From positions 62,001 through 126,000 of the forward strand of contig CAMLJY010000011.1 of NCBI GenBank assembly GCA_946480465.1: a DNA stretch of 64,000 nt, read 5' to 3'. Each line of letters starts with the position of its first letter. Positions within the stretch are counted from its first letter, which is position 1. Origin of the DNA: an uncultured Burkholderiales bacterium. Its GTDB lineage: Bacteria > Pseudomonadota > Gammaproteobacteria > Burkholderiales > Burkholderiaceae. Below, in pieces: positions 39,889 to 48,550 of the stretch. Under the pieces are notes generated by a model. The model had not been told where the DNA came from and searched no databases. It saw only the letters and a list, made by a program, of their open reading frames with translations. A program made the position numbers and the translations under genes.

Positions 39889-40812
39889 ATGGAAATACTG
39901 TTGCAGCAGATCATCAACGGTCTGGTGCTGGGCAGCATGTATGCGCTCGTGGCACTGGGCTACACGATGGTCTACGGGATCATCAACCTCATCAATTTCG
40001 CCCACGGCGAAGTGCTGATGGTGGGGGCCTATTCCAGTTGGATGGTCGTGATGGCGCTGCAAGGCGCCGGGCTTCCCGGCTGGTTGCTGCTGCTGATTTC
40101 GTTGATTGCCGCGATCATCATCTGCTCGGCCCTGAACTTCTCGATCGAGAAGATCGCCTACCGCCCGTTGCGCAACGCACCGCGCCTCGCGCCGCTGATC
40201 ACCGCCATGGGCATGAGCCTGCTGCTGCAGACCGTCGCCATGATGATCTGGCAGCCGAGCACCAAGCCATATCCGATCCTGCTGCCTTCCGAGCCGTTCT
40301 TCATCGGCGGCGCGGTGATCAACACCACGCAGTTGCTGATCCTGGGCTTGACGGTGGTCACCCTGTCCGGGCTGATGTACCTGGTGAACAAGACCAAGCT
40401 CGGCCGGGCGATGCGCGCCACCGCCGAGAACCCCCGAGTTGCCGCGCTGATGGGCGTGCGGCCTGACATGGTCATCTCCGCCACCTTCATCATCGGTGCC
40501 GCGCTGGCCGCGCTGGCCGGTGTGATGTATGCGGCCAACTACGGCACGGTGCAGCACACCATGGGCTTCATGCCTGGCCTGAAGGCCTTCACGGCCGCGG
40601 TGTTCGGCGGCATCGGCAACCTGGCTGGTGCAGTGGTGGGCGGGGTGCTGCTGGGCCTCATCGAGGCTCTGGGCTCCGGCTACATCGGTACGCTGACCGG
40701 CGGCGTGCTCGGCAGCCAATACCAGGACATCTTCGCCTTCATCGTGCTCATCCTCGTTCTCACCGTGCGTCCGCAAGGGATCATGGGCGAGCGCGTGGCC
40801 GACCGCGCCTGA
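39889..40812 (+). CDS. livH: branched-chain amino acid ABC transporter permease LivH
   Basis: A 307-residue inner-membrane permease with about eight helices. N-terminal LQQIINGLVLGSMYALVALGYTMVYGIINLINFAHGEV and the loop ARACTAENPRVAALMGV-like segment (residues about 176-190, GRAMRATAENPRVAALMG), plus AFTAAVFGGIGNLAGAVVGG, are typical of LivH. It forms the channel with LivM for leucine, isoleucine, valine or related ligands. First gene of livHMGF; 21 bases to livM. Confidence 0.95.
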   Translation: MEILLQQIINGLVLGSMYALVALGYTMVYGIINLINFAHGEVLMVGAYSSWMVVMALQGAGLPGWLLLLISLIAAIIICSALNFSIEKIAYRPLRNAPRLAPLITAMGMSLLLQTVAMMIWQPSTKPYPILLPSEPFFIGGAVINTTQLLILGLTVVTLSGLMYLVNKTKLGRAMRATAENPRVAALMGVRPDMVISATFIIGAALAALAGVMYAANYGTVQHTMGFMPGLKAFTAAVFGGIGNLAGAVVGGVLLGLIEALGSGYIGTLTGGVLGSQYQDIFAFIVLILVLTVRPQGIMGERVADRA

Positions 40813-40833
40813 CGCTTCCGGGAATCACCTCAC

Positions 40834-41919
40834 ATGAAGAACAAGCTCGTTGTCTTCCTGCTGGCGGCCATTGCGCTGCTGGTGCTGCCGCTGGTGGCCC
40901 AGGCCGCCGGCAACTTCTGGGTGCGGATGATCGACTTCGCGCTGCTGTACGTGCTGCTGGCGCTGGGCCTCAACATCGTCGTCGGCTATGCCGGCCTGCT
41001 GGATCTCGGCTACGTCGCGTTCTACGCGGTTGGTGCCTACATGTTCGCCCTGCTCGCGTCGCCGCACCTGGTGGAGACCTTCCCGGCGATCCAGGCCATG
41101 TTGCCCGCGGGCATGCACACCTCGGTGTGGCTCGTGATTCCGATCGCGGCGCTGGTCGCCGGGGCGGCGGGCATGTTGCTCGGGGCCCCAACGCTCAAAC
41201 TGCGCGGCGACTACCTCGCCATCGTGACGCTCGGCTTCGGTGAAATCATCCGCGTGTTCATGAACAACCTGGACCGGCCGTTGAACCTCACCAACGGCCC
41301 CAAGGGCTTGCAGCAGATCGATCCGGTCACTTTCTTCGGCATCAACTTCGCCAAGACCGGCGAACTGTTCGGCTACGAGATCTCCGGCGTCACCAAGTAC
41401 TACTACCTCTTCCTGGTGCTGGTGATCATCAGCGTCATCATCTGCTACCGGCTCGAGCGTTCCCGCATCGGCCGCGCCTGGATGGCCGTCCGCGAAGACG
41501 AGATCGCCGCCAAGGCCATGGGCCTGAACACCCGCAACCTGAAGCTGATGGCCTTCGGCATGGGGGCCACGTTCGGCGGCGTGTCGGGTGTCATGTTCGC
41601 CACCTTCCAGGGGTTCGTCTCGCCCGAGTCGTTCTCGCTGCAGGAGTCGGTGATGATCGTCGCGATGGTGGTGCTGGGCGGCATCGGCCACATCCCGGGC
41701 GTGGTGCTGGGTGCCGTGCTGCTCGCAGCGCTGCCGGAAGCGCTGCGCTGGGTGGCCGGTGAGCTCGACCTGCAGCGGCTCACCGACGGGCGGCTGGACG
41801 CCGCCATCCTGCGCCAGCTGCTGATCGCGCTGGCGATGATCGTGATCATGCTGATGCGCCCGCGCGGCCTGTGGCCCTCGCCCGAGCACGGCAAGGCTGC
41901 GCCGACCCCCACCCGCTGA
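40834..41919 (+). CDS. livM: branched-chain amino acid ABC transporter permease LivM
   Basis: A 361-residue permease with about ten helices. LGLNIVVGYAGLLDLGYVAFYAVGAYMFALLAS near the start, LKLRGDYLAIVTLGFGEIIRVFMNN, and the EAA-like loop SRIGRAWMAVREDEIAAKAMGLNTRNLKLMAFGMGATFGG are LivM hallmarks. It pairs with LivH. Between LivH and LivG in the usual order, 26 bases from livG. Confidence 0.95.
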   Translation: MKNKLVVFLLAAIALLVLPLVAQAAGNFWVRMIDFALLYVLLALGLNIVVGYAGLLDLGYVAFYAVGAYMFALLASPHLVETFPAIQAMLPAGMHTSVWLVIPIAALVAGAAGMLLGAPTLKLRGDYLAIVTLGFGEIIRVFMNNLDRPLNLTNGPKGLQQIDPVTFFGINFAKTGELFGYEISGVTKYYYLFLVLVIISVIICYRLERSRIGRAWMAVREDEIAAKAMGLNTRNLKLMAFGMGATFGGVSGVMFATFQGFVSPESFSLQESVMIVAMVVLGGIGHIPGVVLGAVLLAALPEALRWVAGELDLQRLTDGRLDAAILRQLLIALAMIVIMLMRPRGLWPSPEHGKAAPTPTR

Positions 41920-41945
41920 ACCATCCGCTGAGGGACGACTCTCCG

Positions 41946-42722
41946 ATGAGCCAATCTGTTCTCAAGGTGGCCAACGTCAGCAAGCGCTTCGGCGGCTTGC
42001 AGGCCTTGTCCGATGTCGGCATCACCATCCTGCCGGGCCAGGTCTACGGCCTGATCGGCCCCAACGGCGCCGGCAAGACCACCTTCTTCAACGTCATCAC
42101 CGGTCTCTACACGCCGGACTCCGGCAGCTTCGAGCTCGGCGGTGCGGCCTACGAGCCCACCGCCGTGCATGAGGTGGCCAAGGCCGGCATCGCACGCACG
42201 TTCCAGAACATCCGCCTCTTCGCCGAGATGACGGCGCTGGAAAACGTGATGGTGGGTCGGCACGTGCGCTCGCACAGCGGCCTGCTGGGTGCGGTGTTCC
42301 GCACGCCGGGCTTCAAGGCTGAGGAAGAGGCGATTGCCAAGCGTGCCCAGGAGCTGCTGGACTACGTGGGCATCGGGCGCTATGCCGAGTACAAGGCTCG
42401 CACGCTCAGCTACGGCGACCAGCGCCGCCTGGAGATCGCCCGGGCGCTCGCCACCGACCCCAAGCTGATCGCGCTTGACGAGCCGGCCGCCGGCATGAAC
42501 GCGACCGAGAAGGTGGTGCTGCGCGAGCTGATCGACCGCATCCGCAACGACGGCCGCACCATCCTGATGATCGAGCACGACGTGAAGCTGGTGATGGGCC
42601 TGTGCGACCGCGTGACCGTGCTTGACTACGGCAAGCAGATCGCCGAGGGCACGCCCGCGGAAGTACAGCGCAACGAGAAGGTGATCGAGGCCTACCTCGG
42701 CGCCGGCCACAAGACCCACTGA
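41946..42722 (+). CDS. livG: branched-chain amino acid ABC transporter ATPase LivG
   Basis: A 258-residue ATPase. Walker A GPNGAGKTTFFNVITG, signature TLSYGDQRRLEIARAL (LSYGDQ in place of LSGGQ, as normal for LivG), Walker B LIALDEPAAGMN and H-loop IEHDVKLVM are present. It starts at 41946; an upstream open frame overlaps livM. Powers uptake together with LivF. Confidence 0.95.
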   Translation: MSQSVLKVANVSKRFGGLQALSDVGITILPGQVYGLIGPNGAGKTTFFNVITGLYTPDSGSFELGGAAYEPTAVHEVAKAGIARTFQNIRLFAEMTALENVMVGRHVRSHSGLLGAVFRTPGFKAEEEAIAKRAQELLDYVGIGRYAEYKARTLSYGDQRRLEIARALATDPKLIALDEPAAGMNATEKVVLRELIDRIRNDGRTILMIEHDVKLVMGLCDRVTVLDYGKQIAEGTPAEVQRNEKVIEAYLGAGHKTH

Positions 42723-42743
42723 CCGACGCAGCCGAGACAGCAC

Positions 42744-43466
42744 ATGGCAAACAACGACAACGTTCTGCTCAAGGTCAGCGGCCTGAAGGTGGCTTACGGC
42801 GGCATCCAGGCCGTCAAGGGCGTCAGCTTCGAGGTGCGCCAGGGCGAGCTGGTGAGCCTGATCGGCGCCAACGGCGCCGGCAAGACCACCACCATGAAGG
42901 CGGTGACCGGCACGCAACCCTATGCCGCCGGCACCATCGAGTTCATGGGCCGCAACATCGCCGGCCGAGGCGCGTGGGACCTGGTGAAGGAAGGCCTGGT
43001 GATGGTGCCCGAAGGACGCGGCACCTTCACCCGCATGACCATCGTCGAGAACCTGCAGATGGGTGCCTACACCCGCAACGACGGCGAGATCCAGGCGGAC
43101 ATCGACAAGGTCTTCGCGATCTTCCCGCGACTGAAGGAACGCGCCAATCAACTGGCTGGCACCATGTCCGGCGGCGAGCAGCAGATGCTGGCCATGGGCC
43201 GTGCACTGATGGCGCGCCCCAAGGTGCTGCTGCTGGATGAGCCGTCGATGGGCCTGTCGCCGATCATGGTCGACAAGATCTTCGAGGTGGTGAACGACAT
43301 CCACAGCCGCGGCACCACCGTGATGCTGGTGGAGCAGAACGCCAGCCGCGCACTGCAGCTCGCCAACCGCGGCTATGTGATGGAGTCGGGCGAGGTCTCG
43401 ATGAGCGGCGACGCCAAGGCGCTGCTGAACGACCCGAAGGTGCGCGCCGCTTACCTGGGCGAGTGA
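42744..43466 (+). CDS. livF: branched-chain amino acid ABC transporter ATPase LivF
   Basis: A 240-residue ATPase with Walker A GANGAGKTTTMKAVTG, signature TMSGGEQQMLAMGRAL, Walker B VLLLDEPSMGLSP and H-loop VEQNASRAL; VPEGRGTFTRMTIVENL is typical of LivF. It ends the contiguous livHMGF block; the binding-protein gene follows after 182 bases that include a GC-rich inverted repeat (GCCCC / GGGGC, about 43531-43555), possibly attenuating read-through. Confidence 0.95.
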   Translation: MANNDNVLLKVSGLKVAYGGIQAVKGVSFEVRQGELVSLIGANGAGKTTTMKAVTGTQPYAAGTIEFMGRNIAGRGAWDLVKEGLVMVPEGRGTFTRMTIVENLQMGAYTRNDGEIQADIDKVFAIFPRLKERANQLAGTMSGGEQQMLAMGRALMARPKVLLLDEPSMGLSPIMVDKIFEVVNDIHSRGTTVMLVEQNASRALQLANRGYVMESGEVSMSGDAKALLNDPKVRAAYLGE

Positions 43467-43648
43467 TCGGCCCGGCCGCGGCCTGCGCCGAGTCACCCCG
43501 CTGCGCACCGCCAGCGTGCGCGCATTCACGGCCCCGGGGCTTCCCACCCTGGGGCTTTCCCCGTGAGCGGGCGCTCTTCAAGGCCGCTTTAAGGTACGCG
43601 CCGCTACCGTCGCGGCCACGCGCCTCAGGTGGCGCGGGGAGCGGCTTG

Positions 43649-44869
43649 ATGCAGTACCGGAATCTCTGCCTGCGCGGCCTGGCGGCTGTGCTGTTCGCTT
43701 GTTCTGCCGGGTGGGCCAGCCCGTCGTCGGCGCAGGGGGTGGGCCCGCTGCGCGTCGGCTTCATCTGCCCGGCCAGCGGTGGCTCGGCCGATTTCGGCGC
43801 CAGCGCCCAGCTGGGTGCCGAACTCGCGGTCAACGAGATCAACGAGGTGGGCGGCTTCCTCGGCCGCAAGGTCGAGCTTGTCGTGCGCGACGACCAGGGC
43901 AACCCGGATCGCGGCCGCCAGGTGTCGGAAGAGCTGGTGCTGAAGGAGAAGGTCGCCTTCACCATCGGCTTCTGCAACACCGGTGTCGCGCTGAAGGCGC
44001 TGGACGTCTTCCAGGACAACAAACACCTGCTGGTGGTGCCCGTGGCGACCGGATCCGCGGTGACGGCCAAGTACCCGGCACCCGAGAGCTACGTCTTTCG
44101 CCTGTCGCCGCGCGACATGCTGCAGGCCGCTGCGATCGTCAGCGACCTCGTCGAGCGCCGCAAGCTGAACAAGGTGGCGGTGTTCGCGGACCGCACCGGC
44201 TATGGCGAGGGTGGACTGCAGGACGTGGTGCGCTTCCTGGCCGAGCGCAAGCTGGAGCCGGTGCACGTCGCGCGCTTCGACATCGGCGTGACCAGCCTCG
44301 CCGCGGAGGTCCAGGCGGCCAAGGCTGCCGGCGCGCAGGTGTTGATCGGCTACACGGTGGGGCCCGAGCTGGCGGTGCTGGCCCGGGCGAAGGCCGAGGC
44401 CAGGTTCGACGGGCCGCTCTATGGCCCGTGGCCGCTGTCCTTCCGGCAGGTGTGGGATCGCTCGGGCGGCGGCGCCGAGGGCGCGGTCATGGTGCAGTCC
44501 ATCATCCCGAACGTGGCGAACGAGCGCCGCACGTCCTTCATCGTCCGCCTCAAGCGCCATGCGGGCAAGGAGCCCGTCGCCTCGCTGATGGCCGCGGCGC
44601 AGACCTACGATGCGGTGCACTTGATGATGCGCGCGCTGTTCCAGACCCGCGGCGACACCAGTGCCGGCGCGCTGAAGCAGGCGCTGGAGAACCTGGACAA
44701 GCCTTACGTGGGCGTCATCACGACCTACGAGCGGCCGTTCTCCAGCCGCGACCATGATGCGTTCACGATGAACATGATCTGGCTGGGCACCTGGCGCCGG
44801 GGCGAGATCCGCTACCAGTACGCCGAGGACGAGAAACGCGCCGGATTCATTCGCCGCAAGCAGGAATGA
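43649..44869 (+). CDS. branched-chain amino acid ABC transporter substrate-binding protein
   Basis: A 406-residue periplasmic binding protein of the LivJ/type 1 family. A signal peptide (about 1-29, AAVLFACSAGWASPSSAQG; no lipobox) is followed by LRVGFICPASGGSADFGASAQLGAELAVNEINEVGGFLGRKVELVVRDDQGNP, GFCNTGVALKALDVFQDNKHLLVVP and late MIWLGTWRRGEIRYQY. The start at 43649 is preferred because it begins the signal peptide, though the frame is open upstream. The ligand pocket has Gly-Phe-Cys-Asn where LivJ has a Ser/Thr set, so the ligand could differ from Leu/Ile/Val. Separated from livF by a possible terminator. Confidence 0.88.
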   Translation: MQYRNLCLRGLAAVLFACSAGWASPSSAQGVGPLRVGFICPASGGSADFGASAQLGAELAVNEINEVGGFLGRKVELVVRDDQGNPDRGRQVSEELVLKEKVAFTIGFCNTGVALKALDVFQDNKHLLVVPVATGSAVTAKYPAPESYVFRLSPRDMLQAAAIVSDLVERRKLNKVAVFADRTGYGEGGLQDVVRFLAERKLEPVHVARFDIGVTSLAAEVQAAKAAGAQVLIGYTVGPELAVLARAKAEARFDGPLYGPWPLSFRQVWDRSGGGAEGAVMVQSIIPNVANERRTSFIVRLKRHAGKEPVASLMAAAQTYDAVHLMMRALFQTRGDTSAGALKQALENLDKPYVGVITTYERPFSSRDHDAFTMNMIWLGTWRRGEIRYQYAEDEKRAGFIRRKQE

Positions 44870-44900
44870 ACAGGCGGCGCGTGGCCGCCCACTTCGAGCG

Positions 44901-46115
44901 TCAGCGGTCCAGCGCCGCCGCAATGGCCTCGTCCAGCATGGCCAGCGCCAGATCCACCTCGCCGGCGCCCACGTTGAGGGCGGGCATCAGGCGCAGCGTG
45001 CCCGGCCGCGCAGCATTGACGAGCAGGCCCGGCCGCTGTGCGTCGGAACGGTCGCGCAGGCGGTCCGCCAGGCTGGGCGCGATTTCGCCGGGCACGTCCA
45101 GCGCCAGCAGCAAGCCCTGTCCGCGCACCGCGCCGAGCTTGTGCCGCGCGGACAGCGCCTGCAGTCCCGCCTTCAGCTGAGCGCCACGCGCCTGCACGGC
45201 GGCCAGGAAGGACGGTGCCGAGACGTGCTGCACGATCGCCCGCGCCACCGCGCACACCAGCGGATTGCCGTTGTAGGTGCCGCCCTGGTCCCCCGGTGCG
45301 AAGCAGCTGACGGTCTCGCGTGCCAGCAGCGCGCCGATGGGCACCCCGCCGCCCAGCCCCTTGCCGAGGGTCACGATGTCGGGCCGCAGGCCGTAGGCGG
45401 CGTGCACCAGGAATTCGCCGCAGCGGCCGATGCCTGTCTGCACCTCGTCGATGATCAGCAGCAGGCCATGGGCGTCGCACAGCCGGCGCAGTCCCTGCGC
45501 GAAGTCGCGGTCTGCCTCGATCACGCCCGCCTCGCCCTGCACCAGTTCCAGCATCACCGCGACGGTGTCTGGGCCGATGGCGGCTTCGACCGCCGCCAGG
45601 TCGTTGTACGGAAGCTTCACGAAGCCCGGGATGGCCGGCGGGAAGATGCGATCGAAGCCGGGTTTGCCGCTCGCCGCCATCGTCGCCAGGGTACGGCCAT
45701 GGAAGCTGTTGTCGAAGCTGATGACGGTGCTGGCGCCGCCGCGGAACAACTGGCCCCATTTGCGCGCGAGCTTGATCGCGCCTTCGTTCGCTTCGGCGCC
45801 GCTGCTGGCGAAGAACATGCGCTCCATGCCGCTCAGCCGGCGCAGCTCGGCGGCAAGGCCGATCGCCTGGTCGTTGTAGAAGCCGGGCCCGGCCTGCAGC
45901 AGCCGGGTCGATTGCCGCGCCAGCGCATCGGTGATCACCCAGGGCGCGTGGCCCAGTGCATTCACCGCCCAGCCTTGCACGAAGTCGAGGTAGCGGCGGC
46001 CGGTGGAGTCCCACAGCCAGCTGCCCTGGCCGTTGACGAAGACCATCTCGGGACGGGCCGCGGTGCGCATCAGCGCATCACTGGGGAACTGGGCGAATTC
46101 AAGGGTCGCAGTCAC
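44901..46115 (-). CDS. argD: acetylornithine aminotransferase
   Basis: A 404-residue class III PLP aminotransferase converting N-acetylglutamate semialdehyde to N-acetylornithine in arginine synthesis. Motifs: GHAPWVITDALARQS and FFASSGAEANEGAIKLARKWG for PLP phosphate contacts, IIDEVQTGIGRCG, and the Schiff-base Lys in TLGKGLGGGVP. It starts at GTG 46115 with AAGGA seven bases upstream. No other arginine gene is near. Upstream lies an Arg-rich leader peptide and a terminator hairpin, so expression is probably attenuated by arginine supply. Some relatives also act as succinyldiaminopimelate aminotransferases. Confidence 0.93.
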   Translation of the reverse strand: MTATLEFAQFPSDALMRTAARPEMVFVNGQGSWLWDSTGRRYLDFVQGWAVNALGHAPWVITDALARQSTRLLQAGPGFYNDQAIGLAAELRRLSGMERMFFASSGAEANEGAIKLARKWGQLFRGGASTVISFDNSFHGRTLATMAASGKPGFDRIFPPAIPGFVKLPYNDLAAVEAAIGPDTVAVMLELVQGEAGVIEADRDFAQGLRRLCDAHGLLLIIDEVQTGIGRCGEFLVHAAYGLRPDIVTLGKGLGGGVPIGALLARETVSCFAPGDQGGTYNGNPLVCAVARAIVQHVSAPSFLAAVQARGAQLKAGLQALSARHKLGAVRGQGLLLALDVPGEIAPSLADRLRDRSDAQRPGLLVNAARPGTLRLMPALNVGAGEVDLALAMLDEAIAAALDR

Positions 46116-46165
46116 AAGGTTTTCCTTCGGAAGATGAGGAGGAAAACCCGCCGCGGCACCGCCGG

Positions 46166-46196
46166 AAACAACAAGGCCACGACGGGTGTCGTGGCC
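46166..46196 (-). terminator. intrinsic terminator (attenuator) in argD leader
   Basis: On the minus strand a perfect nine-base-pair stem GGCCACGAC / GTCGTGGCC (46196-46188 with 46183-46175), loop ACCC, followed by TTGTTGTTT (46174-46166). It lies 50 bases before the argD start and 47 bases after the leader peptide stop. Position and polarity fit an attenuator rather than the end of the distant reductase gene 330 bases upstream. Confidence 0.7.
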
Positions 46197-46242
46197 TGGA
46201 AGTCGGCCCGTCAGGGGGCCAATCTCGCATCAACGATCCCGC

Positions 46243-46299
46243 TCAACGAAGTCGTCGAGCGCGGCGTCGCAGCGAAATGGGCGTCATCGGGGTCGGCAT
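46243..46299 (-). CDS. candidate arginine-rich leader peptide of argD
   Basis: An 18-codon ORF, MPTPMTPISLRRRARRLR, ending TGA. Six of its last eight residues are Arg, written CGA, CGC, CGC, CGA, CGA and CGT; CGA is normally uncommon in such a GC-rich genome, as expected if the ribosome is meant to be sensitive to charged tRNA-Arg. The Arg stretch lies inside an imperfect palindrome (46241-46260, GCTC...GAGC) that would form a pause hairpin melted by a stalled ribosome. No Shine-Dalgarno precedes it; with the predicted -10 only ten bases upstream it may be a near-leaderless transcript. A chance ORF is possible. Confidence 0.6.
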   Translation of the reverse strand: MPTPMTPISLRRRARRLR

Positions 46300-46309
46300 G
46301 GCGAGGCGA

Positions 46310-46339
46310 AGGCTAAGGGCGAATGCGCGTTCGCGTCAA
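46310..46339 (-). promoter_or_regulatory. candidate argD promoter
   Basis: TTGACG (46334-46339), 18-base spacer, TAGCCT (46310-46315) on the minus strand. Matches TTGACA well and TATAAT at its three most conserved positions. Transcription would start within a few bases of the leader peptide ATG. Confidence 0.45.
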
Positions 46340-46522
46340 TCGACTTTTGCGCCCGAGGCCTTCGCCGCCGGCTCGCAGCGCACTGGCTCGGCCTTCAGGA
46401 ACCACGCGACTGCTCGGGCGTCGTTGGCGCGGGCTCGGCCATCACCTCGGGGGCTCGCCAGGTGCTGACGTCGGACTGCGCTTCAGCATGAGTCGTCGAG
46501 TCATGGGGCGTGGAGCGAAGGG
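46340..46522. other. upstream part of the 407-base gap before argD; nothing clear
   Basis: Between the reductase stop and the predicted argD promoter I find no ORF, hairpin with T-run, or repeat worth naming. The short ORFs on the plus strand here lack ribosome binding sites and family character. Confidence 0.5.
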
Positions 46523-47566
46523 TCAGGCCTGCGGGCCATGCTTGTCCGCCTCCGAGGTGAAGGCGTCGGCGTAGAACTCGTCAGCCGGCAGGCGGCAGCG
46601 GTTGACGAAGTCGCGCTGCGCCGACTCCACCATCACCGGTGCGCCGCAGGCATAGACCTGGTGGTTCGACAGGTCCGGCAGGTCATGCATCACCGCCTCG
46701 TGCACGAAGCCGGCGCGGCCGCCCCAGCCATCCTCCGGCCGAGCATCGGACAGCACCGGCACGTAGCGCAGGTTCGGCATCTCGGCCACCTGGGCCTCGG
46801 CCCAGTCGTGCAGGTAGAGGTCGCTGCGCTGGCGGCATCCCCAGTACAGCGCCGTGGGCCGGGTGCTGCCGATCTCCTGCAGGCGTTCCAGGATGGCCTT
46901 GATCGGTGCGAAGCCGGTGCCCGAGGCCAGCAGCACGATGGGCTTGTCCGAGGCTTCGCGCAGAAAGAAGCTGCCGAAGGGACCTTCCATGCGCAGGATC
47001 TCCTTCTCTTTCATCGCGCCGAACACGTGGTCGGTGAAGCGGCCGCCGGGCATGTGGCGCACGTGCAGTTCGATGGCCGGCGGATTGCCGACGCGGCTCG
47101 GCGCGTTGGCCATCGAGTAGCTGCGGCGTGCGCCGTCGCGCAGGATGAATTCGACGTACTGGCCGGCGTGGTACTGGAAATTCTGGTTTGCGGGCAGCTG
47201 CATCCTGAGCACTGCCACGTCGGGGACGGGCTTGTCGATGGAGATCACCCGCGTCGGCATCTTCAGGATCGGGAATTCGCCGGCGCCCGGCACGCTGCGC
47301 GCCTCGATCACGCAGTCGGTCTGTGGCGTGGCACAGCAGGTCAGCACCATGCCTGCGTCTTCCTCGGCCGTGGACAAGGCCTTGGCCTGGTGGGCGCCGT
47401 GCAGCACGCGGCCTTCGAGCAGCCGGCTCTTGCAGGAGCCGCAAGCGCCGTCGCGGCAGCCGTAGGGCAGGCCCACGCCTTGGCGGATGGCGGCGGCCAG
47501 GATGGGTTCGTCCCGCGCCACGTCGAACTGGCGGCCGGCGGGCTGGATCGTCACGCTGAAGGTCAT
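46523..47566 (-). CDS. 2Fe-2S ferredoxin/FAD reductase (CDP-6-deoxy-glucoseen reductase-like)
   Basis: A 347-residue electron-transfer flavoprotein. A plant-type ferredoxin domain (1-95) holds the cluster ligands CRDGACGSCK and LTCCA; a FAD domain (about 100-200) has RSYSMANAPS; the NAD domain (about 205-340) has LLASGTGFAPIKAILE and the C-terminal YACGAPVMVESA. The layout equals AscD/E3-type reductases and oxygenase reductases in general. Burkholderiales keep such a gene away from deoxysugar clusters, so the partner is unknown. Start at 47566 (MTFSVTIQP) begins the ferredoxin fold; the open upstream frame overlaps a divergent gene. Confidence 0.88.
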   Translation of the reverse strand: MTFSVTIQPAGRQFDVARDEPILAAAIRQGVGLPYGCRDGACGSCKSRLLEGRVLHGAHQAKALSTAEEDAGMVLTCCATPQTDCVIEARSVPGAGEFPILKMPTRVISIDKPVPDVAVLRMQLPANQNFQYHAGQYVEFILRDGARRSYSMANAPSRVGNPPAIELHVRHMPGGRFTDHVFGAMKEKEILRMEGPFGSFFLREASDKPIVLLASGTGFAPIKAILERLQEIGSTRPTALYWGCRQRSDLYLHDWAEAQVAEMPNLRYVPVLSDARPEDGWGGRAGFVHEAVMHDLPDLSNHQVYACGAPVMVESAQRDFVNRCRLPADEFYADAFTSEADKHGPQA

Positions 47567-47632
47567 GGGAGCGGCACTAAACTTCGGCGCGATTGTGCCC
47601 GCCGGGGGCGCGTACCTCCGCGAAAGGGCGAC

Positions 47633-48538
47633 ATGGCATTGATGCAGCGCAGGATGCGGTGGCCGACGGTGTTGATCGTCGGTTGCGGTGACGTGGGGAT
47701 GCGCGTGCTGGGCTTGCTGCGCGGCCGCTGCCGCGTGTTGGCGCTGACCTCGACGCCCGATCGCGTGGCGGTGTTGCGTGCCGCTGGGGCGCTGCCTCTG
47801 GTCGGCAACCTGGATGAGCCGGCAACGCTGGGCAGGCTGGCGACGCTGGCCGATGCCGTGCTGCACCTGGCGCCACCTGCAGCCAGCGGCACGACGGACC
47901 GGCGTACGGCGGCCCTGCTCGCCGCGCTCGCTCGCGGCGATCGCGTCGGACGCCTTGTCTATGCCAGCACCACGGGGGTGTACGGGGATGCCGGGGGCGC
48001 CTGGCTCGACGAGACCAGCCCGCTGCGCGCCGCCACCGATCGCGCACGCCGGCGGGTGGATGCCGAGCGGCGGGTGCGTTGCTTCGGCCGCTCCTCCGGC
48101 ACCACGGTCTCCATCCTCCGGATCCCGGGCATCTACGCGCTCGACCGTGAAGGCGGCGACCCACGCGACCGCCTGCGCCGCGGCACGCCGGTGCTGGCCG
48201 CGGAAGATGATGTGCACACCAACCACATCCACGCCGACGACCTGGCGCGCGCTTGCGTCGCCGCGTTGTGGCGGGGGCGGCCTCAGCGTGTCGTCAACGT
48301 CTGTGACGACACCGAGCTGGCGATGGGTGACTACTTCGACCTCGCCGCCGACCTCGCCGGTCTGAGCCGCCCGCCGCGCATGGCACGTGCGCAGGTCGCG
48401 TCGGCGCTGTCGCCGGTGCAGCTCAGCTTCATGAGCGAATCGCGCCGGCTGCGCAACCGCCGGATGAAGGTGGAGCTGGGCCTGCGGCTGCGCTACCCGA
48501 CCGTGAGGGAAGGGCTCGCCGGCCTGGCTGCCCGCTGA
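47633..48538 (+). CDS. NAD(P)-dependent epimerase/SDR-type protein
   Basis: A 301-residue extended SDR-like protein. N-terminal nucleotide site VLIVGCGDVGMRVLGLL, then LADAVLHLAPP, the Ser/Tyr region LVYASTTGVYGDAGGAWLDETSPLRA (YxxxK pattern not intact: the Tyr of VYG is present but the Lys four residues later is Gly), RIPGIYALDR and NHIHADDLARACVAALWRG. It resembles YeeZ-like proteins of unknown function. No partner gene is clear; divergent from the reductase and convergent with the HtrA-like gene. Confidence 0.8.
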   Translation: MALMQRRMRWPTVLIVGCGDVGMRVLGLLRGRCRVLALTSTPDRVAVLRAAGALPLVGNLDEPATLGRLATLADAVLHLAPPAASGTTDRRTAALLAALARGDRVGRLVYASTTGVYGDAGGAWLDETSPLRAATDRARRRVDAERRVRCFGRSSGTTVSILRIPGIYALDREGGDPRDRLRRGTPVLAAEDDVHTNHIHADDLARACVAALWRGRPQRVVNVCDDTELAMGDYFDLAADLAGLSRPPRMARAQVASALSPVQLSFMSESRRLRNRRMKVELGLRLRYPTVREGLAGLAAR

Positions 48539-48550
48539 GCCAGCGCAGGC

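Noticed and set aside
46175..46196. Hairpin as the terminator of the upstream reductase gene
   Set aside because: It lies over 320 bases beyond that gene's stop but 60 before argD, behind an Arg-rich leader ORF and a promoter-like site; attenuator fits better.
46186..46491. 101-residue plus-strand ORF in the gap before argD
   Set aside because: No ribosome binding site, biased composition, and it conflicts with the leader peptide and hairpin on the other strand.
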